A stretch of DNA of 38,804 nucleotides from Clostridia bacterium (GTDB taxonomy: Bacteria; Bacillota; Clostridia; Peptostreptococcales; Anaerovoracaceae). Made by a program: the position numbers and the translations under genes. This document shows positions 31,535 through 38,804 of this stretch, piece by piece. Positions within the stretch are counted from its first letter, which is position 1. Every line of letters begins with the position of its first letter. The stretch is from NCBI GenBank assembly GCA_024403065.1, contig JAKSSM010000002.1:1-38804 (forward strand). Direction: 5' to 3'. The notes below the pieces were generated by a model. The model made no database searches and was not told the origin of the DNA. It saw nothing but the letters and a program-made list of their open reading frames with translations.

Positions 31535-32630
31535 CTATTTCGCTTTCTACGCATTCATAAATTACATCAAGAGTATCACTCTTGAAAAGTTCCCTTGCCT
31601 TTTCTTTCATTAAGGCAAGTTTATCACTGTCGTCCAGAAGTTCAACAATCTTCTCAACAACAGTTTCAGCCATAAGTCCCTTTTCTTCCATAAGAATTGC
31701 TGCTCCAAAATCAGCTGGAACCTTTGCATTATAGTACTGATGATTCTTGTAGACATAAGTTGAAGGAATAAGGATTGAAGGTGCACCAACTGCAAGAGTT
31801 TCTGCAACAGATACTGCACCACTTCTTTCTACAATTAGGTCAGATGATGCAAGATAATCTGCCATGTTTTCAATATATCCGTAAACTTCAACATTTGTTT
31901 CCTTACCAAAAGGAACACCTGCATCTTTAAATTCACTTTTTACCTTTTCCTCATATCTTCTTCCAGTTGAAAGAATGAGTCTTACACCATCTTTTCCTGA
32001 AATAGCCTTTGCAAGTGCAAGACCTACTTCATTGATTTTTGGTGCACCATGGGAGCCACCAGTCATAAGGATAATGGTTTCTGTCTGATCAAGACCAAGA
32101 AGGTCTCTTGACTTTGATTTCTCTTTTGTGAGGATGTCTGCTCTTACAGGATTACCTGTAAATACCATCTTTTTATCATTTTTGAAGTCATTTCTTGCTT
32201 CATCAAAACCAAGAAATACCTTCTTTGAAAACTTTGAATTAAGAAGATTTGCTCTTCCAGCCATAACATTCTGTTCCTGGATAAAGCATGGTACTCCACT
32301 TAACCAGCCTGCAACCATTAATGGAACTCCGACATAACCGCCTGTTCCAATTATTGCATCTGGTTTAGTCTTGTGAATTATCTTAAGTGAGTCAAAGATA
32401 CCCATTACATTCCACCAGATAGTCTTTACAAGATCTTTGAATCCCCCGAATTCATTGGATCTTGCGTGAATAAACATATATGGAAATCTGTCCTTTGGCC
32501 AGAGTACACTCTCGATTTCATCTGTTCCGACATAGTATACTTCTGCATCTTTTTCTTTGAACTTTTCTGCAATTGCAAGTGCCGGATACATATGTCCGCC
32601 ACTTCCGCCACCTGTTACGATTATTTTCAT
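31521..32630 (-). CDS. murG: UDP-GlcNAc:undecaprenyl-PP-MurNAc-pentapeptide transferase
   Basis: Adds GlcNAc to lipid I to make lipid II on the inner membrane face. 369 residues, GT28 fold. The N-terminal lipid-facing loop is TGGGSGGHMYPALAI at 6-20; the donor-binding half has GGSHGAPKINE near 190 (His where Gln is usual), ERSGAVSVAETLAVGAPSILIP near 265-286 and HQYYNA. The ATG at 32628-32630 follows AGGTGG and comes one base after the ftsW stop; a longer reading would lie inside ftsW. It overlaps ftsQ. Confidence 0.95.
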   Translation of the reverse strand: MKIIVTGGGSGGHMYPALAIAEKFKEKDAEVYYVGTDEIESVLWPKDRFPYMFIHARSNEFGGFKDLVKTIWWNVMGIFDSLKIIHKTKPDAIIGTGGYVGVPLMVAGWLSGVPCFIQEQNVMAGRANLLNSKFSKKVFLGFDEARNDFKNDKKMVFTGNPVRADILTKEKSKSRDLLGLDQTETIILMTGGSHGAPKINEVGLALAKAISGKDGVRLILSTGRRYEEKVKSEFKDAGVPFGKETNVEVYGYIENMADYLASSDLIVERSGAVSVAETLAVGAPSILIPSTYVYKNHQYYNAKVPADFGAAILMEEKGLMAETVVEKIVELLDDSDKLALMKEKARELFKSDTLDVIYECVESEIDGNR

Positions 32631-32631
32631 A

Positions 32632-33780
32632 CTAGTCCACCTGATTGTTATACTTGGATATATTGAGAAGCATTCCAGCTCCAGCCATAAAGAGGAGCAT
32701 GGAGTTACCACCATAGCTGATGAATGGAAGAACTACGCCTGTTGGAGGCATGGATGATGTAACAACCGCAAAGTGTATTATTACCTGAACGGCAATCCAG
32801 AATGTAATACCGAATGAAAGCATCATACCTTCGTAGTCTTTAGCCTTAAGGGCTACGTTTATTCCTCTCCAGAAGAGGAAAACAAAAATTGATACAAGAC
32901 CCATTATACCAACAAATCCCAGTTCCTCACCTATTACAGCAAGGATAAAGTCGTTGTGTCCCATTGGAAGATAAAGATTCTTCTGAACACTGTTGCCAAG
33001 GCCCTTGCCGAATATTCCACCTGTACCAATAGCAAGAAGGGACTGAACGGCATTCCATCCTTCATTGAGTCTTACACCTTCTGCAAAAGGATTGATGAAA
33101 CTTGTGTAACGTCTTCTTCTGTATTCTGATGAAAACATAAGGAAAGCTCCTGCAAATACACATAACGTACCGCAGAAAGCAAACTGCATAAATGTGATTC
33201 CTGCTACAATAAGCATGCCCGCTGTAATGAAAACAACAGTGAATGCTGTTGACATGTTTGGCTGCAGCATGATAAGTCCGAAATATGCGACAGCAGCAAT
33301 TCCAGGAATTACTACTCCTCTTAAAAACTTGTTTCCGTAGTCTCTGTACCTGGCAAAATATCCTGTAAGGAAAAGGATAAGACATGGCTTTGAAATTTCA
33401 CCAGGCATAAGAGAGAATCCGAAGATGTAAATCCATCTTGTTGCACCGAAAGTGTTTGTTCCGATACCAGGAATCATTACAAGAACAAGGAGCGCAAGTC
33501 CTATAGCATATCCAATAAGCCAGAACCTTTCTACCCAGAAATGATAGTCGATTACGTAAAACAATACCATTACAACGGCACCAATAAGAACCCACATGAT
33601 CTGTCTGTAGAAATAGTATGTCGAAATACCATAGTCAGCAATTGAATAATAGTAACTTGCACTGTAAACCATTACAATTCCGAATATAAGGAGGGCGCTT
33701 ACTGCAAGAAGAATCCAGTAATCCGGTGCTGCATGGTTAAGTGAGCTATTGAGTTTTATTACGTTTCCTTTTCTTTTCAT
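32632..33780 (-). CDS. ftsW: SEDS-family septal glycosyltransferase FtsW
   Basis: Polymerises lipid II at the septum with a partner PBP. 382 residues, about ten membrane helices. SEDS signatures are VYSASYY near 38-44, FGATRWIYIFGFSLMPGEISK at 111-131, LQPNMST at 172-178 and YLPMGHNDFILAVIGEELGF at 270-289, where Asp277 is the catalytic acid; PFISYGG lies near the C-terminus. The ATG has AGG only two bases upstream, so translation is probably coupled to murD, which ends three bases before. The name could equally be SpoVE; the place beside murD and murG favours a division role. Confidence 0.94.
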   Translation of the reverse strand: MKRKGNVIKLNSSLNHAAPDYWILLAVSALLIFGIVMVYSASYYYSIADYGISTYYFYRQIMWVLIGAVVMVLFYVIDYHFWVERFWLIGYAIGLALLVLVMIPGIGTNTFGATRWIYIFGFSLMPGEISKPCLILFLTGYFARYRDYGNKFLRGVVIPGIAAVAYFGLIMLQPNMSTAFTVVFITAGMLIVAGITFMQFAFCGTLCVFAGAFLMFSSEYRRRRYTSFINPFAEGVRLNEGWNAVQSLLAIGTGGIFGKGLGNSVQKNLYLPMGHNDFILAVIGEELGFVGIMGLVSIFVFLFWRGINVALKAKDYEGMMLSFGITFWIAVQVIIHFAVVTSSMPPTGVVLPFISYGGNSMLLFMAGAGMLLNISKYNNQVD

Positions 33781-33783
33781 ATC

Positions 33784-35136
33784 CTAGAGGTTATTTACAA
33801 TCTTTTTGAACTCTTCTCCCCTTACCTCAAAGTTAGGATACATATCCCAGCTTGCACAGGCAGGTGAAAGAAGAACTGTATCTCCATTCTCTGCAATTTC
33901 CTTTGCATATTTTACACATTCTTCAAGAGTTTCATGTTCAGAATAACTGTCGAAACCCACTTTCCTGCAGGCATCAATAATCATCTGTCTGTCACGTCCA
34001 AAGAATGTTATGTGTTTAACCTTACCCTTGAGTTCGCTGGCAAGATCAGTGAAATCCTGACTCTTTGCATCTCCTCCAGCAATAAGGATTATATTCTTCT
34101 TTATTGCCCTTAAAGCAATTACTGTAGCATCAACGTTGGTTCCCTTTGAATCATTGTAATACTTTACGTCATCAATGGTTCTTACGTATTCCATTCTGTG
34201 TTCAACAGCAGTAAATGTTTTAAGTACACTTCTTATTACATCAGTATCAATACCTGAGAAATAACAGATAGCAGCGGCCGCCAAGCAGTTTTCTGTATTG
34301 TGGTCACCCACAAGATTAATCTCGTCTCTTGATACCAGTTTAACTGTCATTCCATTATCTTTGATTATCAGGTCGTTTCCATCAAGAAAGGCACCGAAGT
34401 CTAGAACAGTTTTCCTTGAGAAAGGCACTATTTTCGCTTTTGAGTGCTGTTTCATGCTGAAACAGTATTCGTCATCATAATTAAGTACAAGATAGTCATT
34501 TTCGTCCTGTTTTTTTGAGATACCAGCCTTTGTAAGTGCATAGTTCTCAAATGTATGATGGCGGTTAAGATGGTCTGGAGTAATATTCAGAATAGCAGCA
34601 ACATGCGGTCTGAAACTTTCTGTAGTCTGGAGCTGGAAGCTGCTTACTTCTGTTACAAAATATTCGTCATTTCCTGCATCCTTTGCATATGTTACAACCG
34701 GAAGTCCGATGTTACCTACCACATGGCTCTTTCTTCCTGATGCAGCAAAGATTTCACCGACAAGTGATGTTGTTGTAGTTTTTCCGTTGGTGCCTGTTAT
34801 ACCGACAAAATTGCTTTCGCAGAGTCTGAATGCAAGTTCAAGTTCCCCTATTACTTCTGCACCATTATTTCTGAGATTCTCTACAAATGGAAGTTCAGGA
34901 TCAACTCCAGGACTTATAACCACATAGTCAAACTTTTCATTTTCTGGTGTTACCCCAAGGAAAAGACCAACGTTATTCTTTACAAGCTTATCAACAAGAG
35001 TATTTTCAAGTTTATCTATTGTCTTACTGTCCTGAACAGAAACAATCGCTCCCTTCTGAAGGAGTGCGTCAAGGGAAGCTATACCACTTCTTGCAAGACC
35101 AATTATGAGAACCTTTTTATCTTTAAAATTATACAT
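33784..35136 (-). CDS. murD: UDP-MurNAc-L-Ala:D-Glu ligase MurD
   Basis: Adds D-Glu to UDP-MurNAc-L-Ala in the cytoplasm. 450 residues, three-domain Mur ligase: an N-terminal Rossmann UDP domain (VLIIGLARSGIASLDALL at 9-26), a central ATPase with GITGTNGKTTTTSLVG near 113-128 and NITPDHLNRH near 181, and a C-terminal domain with YYNDSKGTNVDAT near 307 and LLSPACASWDMYPNFEVRG near 421. The ATG follows AGGGTAG. It sits 21 bases after mraY and three before ftsW. Confidence 0.97.
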   Translation of the reverse strand: MYNFKDKKVLIIGLARSGIASLDALLQKGAIVSVQDSKTIDKLENTLVDKLVKNNVGLFLGVTPENEKFDYVVISPGVDPELPFVENLRNNGAEVIGELELAFRLCESNFVGITGTNGKTTTTSLVGEIFAASGRKSHVVGNIGLPVVTYAKDAGNDEYFVTEVSSFQLQTTESFRPHVAAILNITPDHLNRHHTFENYALTKAGISKKQDENDYLVLNYDDEYCFSMKQHSKAKIVPFSRKTVLDFGAFLDGNDLIIKDNGMTVKLVSRDEINLVGDHNTENCLAAAAICYFSGIDTDVIRSVLKTFTAVEHRMEYVRTIDDVKYYNDSKGTNVDATVIALRAIKKNIILIAGGDAKSQDFTDLASELKGKVKHITFFGRDRQMIIDACRKVGFDSYSEHETLEECVKYAKEIAENGDTVLLSPACASWDMYPNFEVRGEEFKKIVNNL

Positions 35137-35157
35137 ATCTACCCTGATTACAATTTA

Positions 35158-36162
35158 TTATCTTACACCAAGCATCATAATCAAGCACATAACAACAGTG
35201 AAGCAGTAGAACATAAGAACTACTTTTGTTTCTTTCATGCCGCCAAGTTCAAAGTGATGATGAATTGGTGACATTCTGAAGATTCTCTTTCCATGTGTAG
35301 CTTTGAAATATGATACCTGGATAATAACTGAAAGTGATTCGATTACATAGATGAGACCTGCAATACCAAGAAGGAATTCCAGCTTCATCATTATTGCAAC
35401 TGCAGCAATACCACCACCGATTGCCATGGAACCTGTATCGCCCATGAAGATTTTTGCCGGATAGTGGTTATAGAGGATAAATCCAAGACATCCACCGCAG
35501 AATGCTCCGAATACTACTGGAAGATCCATAAATCTGAATGCAGCTGCAGCAATTGCCATGCTGAGTGTAACAATTGCAGTAACACCAGATGCAAGTCCAT
35601 CAAGACCATCAGTAAGATTTACTGAGTTGGAGAATGCAATCATTATGAATACGATCCATGGAATATAGAAAATTCCAAGATTGAGTGATACGTTGAAGTA
35701 TGGAATCCAGATTGCTCCTGGTGCAACACCAGTGAAGTTCTTTCCATTTACAAAGTAGCAGTAGAAGGCAAAAAGAATACAAGCAAGGAACTGGAAAAGA
35801 AGTTTCTTCTTTGCACTTAATCCATCACTTTTCTTCTGAATAGCCTTTTTATAGTCATCAGCAAAACCGATTGCTGCATAACATACCATGACGAAAAGAG
35901 CAACAAGCACATTAACTGTAAGCTGTCCAACGCATGCCGTAACAATGAGTGTTGAAACAATAACACCAAGTACAATAGCAATACCACCCATTGATGGTGT
36001 ACCGATCTTTTTGAGATGTGACTGTGGACCGAAGTCTCTTATAGCCTGTTCGAACTGATGCTTCTTAAGGAATGGAATAAGGAATCCTGTTGCAACTGCA
36101 GAAACAAGAAGAGCAACAAGCATTGCAATTCCGGCATATATTACTGTCTGTGAATTATTCAT
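35158..36162 (-). CDS. mraY: Phospho-MurNAc-pentapeptide transferase MraY
   Basis: Membrane enzyme that makes lipid I from UDP-MurNAc-pentapeptide and undecaprenyl phosphate. 334 residues, about ten membrane helices. Family motifs are KKIGTPSMGGIAI at 51-63, FADDYKK near 100, NSVNLTDGLDGLASG near 183-197, FMGDTGSMAIGG near 238 and SPIHHHFELGG near 299. The ATG follows AGAGGTTAGAT; the same 16-base start region occurs at murF. It begins nine bases after murF. Confidence 0.97.
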   Translation of the reverse strand: MNNSQTVIYAGIAMLVALLVSAVATGFLIPFLKKHQFEQAIRDFGPQSHLKKIGTPSMGGIAIVLGVIVSTLIVTACVGQLTVNVLVALFVMVCYAAIGFADDYKKAIQKKSDGLSAKKKLLFQFLACILFAFYCYFVNGKNFTGVAPGAIWIPYFNVSLNLGIFYIPWIVFIMIAFSNSVNLTDGLDGLASGVTAIVTLSMAIAAAAFRFMDLPVVFGAFCGGCLGFILYNHYPAKIFMGDTGSMAIGGGIAAVAIMMKLEFLLGIAGLIYVIESLSVIIQVSYFKATHGKRIFRMSPIHHHFELGGMKETKVVLMFYCFTVVMCLIMMLGVR

Positions 36163-36171
36163 ATCTAACCT

Positions 36172-37551
36172 CTAATTCAATATTTTTTCAACAACTCTGC
36201 TAAGTTTCATTCCGTTGGAAGCCTTAACAAGAACGATGTCGTTATCTTTTAATATTATATTACTATTCAGAGCAAAAAGGAACTCTTCAAGATTTTCGAA
36301 ATACTGTGATTCAGGACACTCTTCGTGCATGTACTTAGCACTTTTTCCGATAAATACCGCAAGATCAACATCCTTTTCTTTTACGTATCTTCCTACTTCT
36401 CTATGAGCTTCAACATTTACAGCGCCAAGTTCAAACATATCACCAAGAATGGCTACTCTTCTTCCCTCACCCTTAAGTGACTTCAATGTATCAAGAGCAG
36501 ATTTCATGGATTCAGGAGCAGCATTATAGCAGTCATCGATAACAGTCATGTCACCTTTTCTTCTTACAGAAAGTCTGTTGTCAGGAAGTTCAAATCGTGA
36601 AAGTGCATCTATTGCATCTTCAATAGACACTCCTGCTTTGACACCAGCTGCAATAGTCAGAGCTGAGTTGATCGAGTTGTGAGCACCAGGAATAGCAAGC
36701 TTTACAGTATATTCCCTACCTGAATTCTTCAGTTTATACTCAATTCCTTCAAGACCATAGTCTTTTACATCTGAAATAACATATTCTGATGCTTCGTTTT
36801 CTCCAACAAATACCTGACTGAAAGGCACATTCTTTTCTACCTGGGAAAGAAGGTCATTGTCATTATTGAGTACGAGTGTATTTCCTTCTTTGAAGAAATG
36901 TGCAACTCCCATCTTGCTCTTGAGAATTCCCATCCTTCCTGTTTCAGGGAATCTTTCCATATGGGATACGCCAATATTGGTGATTACGGCAATATCAGGA
37001 GACACAAATCTTGAAAGAGCTTCTTCTGTTGTATCAAAGAGAAGACCCATCTCAATTACGCATGCTTCTGTATCGAGCGGGAATGTGAAAATACTTTCTG
37101 GAATACCAGTTGGGGTATTGTAGTTCTTTATAGTTGTTGCAGTCCTGTATTTTGCAGAAAGAACGCATTTCATCATGTCTCTTGTAGTTGTCTTTCCAAC
37201 ACTTCCTGTTACTGCCACCTTCTTTTTCATTGGCATCAGTGTCATATAGTATGTTGAAAGATCCTGAAGAGAAATGAGCGGATCACTGGAAAGAATGACA
37301 TTTACATCATATCCATCGAATCTAGGAAGTTCTTCACGTCGTGCAATTACAAATGTCTTTGCTCCCTTCTTTAAGGCTGATTCAATGTAGTTGTGACCAT
37401 CACTTACTTCACCCTTAAGGCAAAAGAAGCAGTCTCCTTCCTCAATCAGACGTGAATCCAGTCTGATCATTTCAATTGTATTCTCTCCATTACCCTTAAG
37501 AAGTTCACCTTTAAGAATTCCAATGATATCTGATATTTTTAACGCTTTCAT
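36172..37551 (-). CDS. murF: UDP-MurNAc-tripeptide:D-Ala-D-Ala ligase MurF
   Basis: Adds D-Ala-D-Ala to complete the UDP-MurNAc-pentapeptide. 459 residues. An N-terminal UDP-binding domain (DSRLIEEGDCFFCLKGEVSDGH at 31-52), central ATPase with VAVTGSVGKTTTRDMM near 110-125, a Mur ligase core with LVLNNDND and HNSINSALTIAAG, and the C-terminal DDCYNAAPESMKSAL segment near 343-357, typical of MurF rather than MurE. It lies directly between the PBP and mraY genes, where murE is often found. The ATG follows AGAGGTTAGAT. Confidence 0.96.
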   Translation of the reverse strand: MKALKISDIIGILKGELLKGNGENTIEMIRLDSRLIEEGDCFFCLKGEVSDGHNYIESALKKGAKTFVIARREELPRFDGYDVNVILSSDPLISLQDLSTYYMTLMPMKKKVAVTGSVGKTTTRDMMKCVLSAKYRTATTIKNYNTPTGIPESIFTFPLDTEACVIEMGLLFDTTEEALSRFVSPDIAVITNIGVSHMERFPETGRMGILKSKMGVAHFFKEGNTLVLNNDNDLLSQVEKNVPFSQVFVGENEASEYVISDVKDYGLEGIEYKLKNSGREYTVKLAIPGAHNSINSALTIAAGVKAGVSIEDAIDALSRFELPDNRLSVRRKGDMTVIDDCYNAAPESMKSALDTLKSLKGEGRRVAILGDMFELGAVNVEAHREVGRYVKEKDVDLAVFIGKSAKYMHEECPESQYFENLEEFLFALNSNIILKDNDIVLVKASNGMKLSRVVEKILN

Positions 37552-37553
37552 AT

Positions 37554-38804
37554 CTAACCTCTGTAAACGTATACCGTTGTTCCCTTCGTTGTCTTTGTTC
37601 CAGGAAGCGGGTACTGTGCTGTAATTTCGAAATCAACACCTTCATCTTCAGCAGATGCAGCCTTGCATTCATATCCACGAGGAGCAAGATAGCCGATTGC
37701 TGTTTCATAATGCATTCCTGTTACATCAGGAACAGTTACTGTAGTTGTATTCTGGTAGTTCTTTTCATTTTCAGTATATCTTGCTTCAACGCCAAGATAT
37801 GGAAGAGTTTTTGATAAAACGTCTCTGCAGAATGGCGCTGCAACATTTGCTGAATATTCGAAGTTTTCTGTTTCATCAATTACTACAAGTACTGATACCT
37901 TTGGATCATCCATTGGTGCTGCTGCATAGAATGAAAGGAGTGTTGCCGAACCATATGATCCTCCAACGGCCTTCTGTGCAGTACCTGTCTTTCCTCCAAC
38001 ACGATATCCTGCAATATATGCTTTACCTGCTGTACCATTGTTGATTGTATATTCAAGCATATCTCTCATTTCATCTGAGCTCTGCTTTGAAATAACCTGT
38101 CTGATGATTTCACGGTCGAAACTCTGAACAACCTTTCCAGTTGATGAATCCACAAGTTCAGATACATATCTAGGCTTTAACAGATATCCTCCATTGATTA
38201 CGGCATTTGCTGCCGTAATATACTGAATTGGGCTTACTGCGATACCCTGACCAAAGGCCATATTGGCAATGTCTACTCCGTAAACATTGTAGATGCTCTT
38301 TACCTGTGCATTGGTTTCAGCAGGATAGTCAACTCCAGTAATAGTATCAAGTCCGAATGCCTTGATGTAGTTATAGAATCTTGTCTTACCAAGGTTGAGA
38401 CCAAGAGTCATGAATGCTACGTTACATGAATTACCAAGCGCATCCCCGAGATACTGTGTTCCATGGTATCCGTCGTGGCATACAAGTACATCATCTTCAA
38501 CTCTCTTGTAACCAGGACAGTAAAGTGTGTCATTCATTCCAATTACTTTTTCATCAAGAGCGGCAGCTCCAACAAGTACCTTGAAAATAGAACCCATTTC
38601 ATATGTGTTACTTACAAGTGGGTTTCTCCACATCTGAGAAAGGAAGTTTACATATGCGCTGTCTGAAAGCGTTTCGATTGTTGCCTTGTCCTTTTCATCA
38701 CTTGGAACATATGGTGTATTAGGGTCAAATCCTTTGTTTACAACACTTGCAAGAATCTCGTTAGTATTAGGATCTGTTACGATACACATGATTCTCTTTG
38801 GATT
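37554..38804 (-). CDS. Class B penicillin-binding protein with PASTA domain, C-terminal part (truncated by window)
   Basis: Septal transpeptidase that crosslinks peptidoglycan outside the membrane. The N-terminus lies beyond base 38804; the visible 416 codons continue open upstream (NPKRIM...). The catalytic motifs are the SxxK serine in MGSIFK (around 38580-38595), SCN in GNSCNVAF (around 38420-38430) and KTG in GGKTGTAQ (around 37983-37991). A single PASTA domain ends the protein (VPDVTGMHYETAIGYLAPRG). The residue before the active-site Gly-Ser is Met instead of the common Pro. The place before murF and ftsW suggests FtsI/SpoVD-type and partner of FtsW; the two cannot be separated from this fragment. 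Confidence 0.93.
   Translation of the reverse strand, partial: NPKRIMCIVTDPNTNEILASVVNKGFDPNTPYVPSDEKDKATIETLSDSAYVNFLSQMWRNPLVSNTYEMGSIFKVLVGAAALDEKVIGMNDTLYCPGYKRVEDDVLVCHDGYHGTQYLGDALGNSCNVAFMTLGLNLGKTRFYNYIKAFGLDTITGVDYPAETNAQVKSIYNVYGVDIANMAFGQGIAVSPIQYITAANAVINGGYLLKPRYVSELVDSSTGKVVQSFDREIIRQVISKQSSDEMRDMLEYTINNGTAGKAYIAGYRVGGKTGTAQKAVGGSYGSATLLSFYAAAPMDDPKVSVLVVIDETENFEYSANVAAPFCRDVLSKTLPYLGVEARYTENEKNYQNTTTVTVPDVTGMHYETAIGYLAPRGYECKAASAEDEGVDFEITAQYPLPGTKTTKGTTVYVYRG

Overview
The window looks like a chromosomal segment of a low-GC Gram-positive anaerobe of the class Clostridia, most likely a Lachnospiraceae-like organism. The evidence is a division and cell-wall (dcw) cluster without ftsA, a pheS-pheT-zapA-mutS2 block, a DUF1292 protein, several [4Fe-4S]/radical-SAM proteins, strong AGGAGG ribosome sites and AT-rich intergenic DNA. 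Nearly all genes are on the minus strand. Only a three-tRNA operon and one flavoprotein gene run on the plus strand. I see no insertion sequence, prophage, CRISPR array or rRNA, and no gap above 300 bases.

Layout by region. Positions 1-7491 hold the 5' part of clpP (cut by the window), tig with tandem promoters, a CYTH triphosphatase-like gene coupled to a small cysteine-rich protein, a DUF4430 lipoprotein, a YhhN-family membrane protein, a DUF1292 protein, uvrC and a D,D-carboxypeptidase. Positions 7605-10675 form a self-contained operon: DUF5685 - J-domain protein with a Cys-rich tail - rdgB - diacylglycerol-kinase-like lipid kinase. It has a leaderless-looking promoter and a terminator built on the last stop codon. 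Positions 10691-13550 form a second compact operon: radical SAM enzyme - two-cluster ferredoxin - dynamin-like GTPase. Positions 13608-13987 are a tRNA operon (Asn, Leu, initiator Met). Positions 14097-18168 are the accessory-looking part: an unrecognised 210-residue protein, a signal-less 5'-nucleotidase-like phosphatase, a chloramphenicol-acetyltransferase-like enzyme, and a divergent geranylgeranyl-reductase-family flavoprotein.

Positions 18167-29442 are one long, tightly packed minus-strand run: rRNA methyltransferase - pheS - pheT - zapA - mutS2 - DUF523 - argS - radical SAM - TPR protein. It mixes translation, division and recombination genes, with short gaps or overlaps and no leader that looks like a T-box. 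Positions 29494-38804 are the dcw cluster: penicillin-binding protein (cut by the window) - murF - mraY - murD - ftsW - murG - ftsQ, then a terminator and ftsZ with its own extended -10 promoter. These genes build lipid II (murF, murD, mraY, murG), polymerise and crosslink it at the septum (ftsW, PBP) and place the ring (ftsZ, ftsQ, and zapA in the neighbouring operon).

Most of the window is conserved housekeeping. The best candidates for something undescribed are the DUF5685/J-domain pair, which combines isoprenoid-synthase-like Asp-rich motifs with a Cys-rich tail ending in Phe-Cys-Cys-Ile, and the radical SAM/ferredoxin/dynamin operon. Both are hypotheses from sequence reading only.
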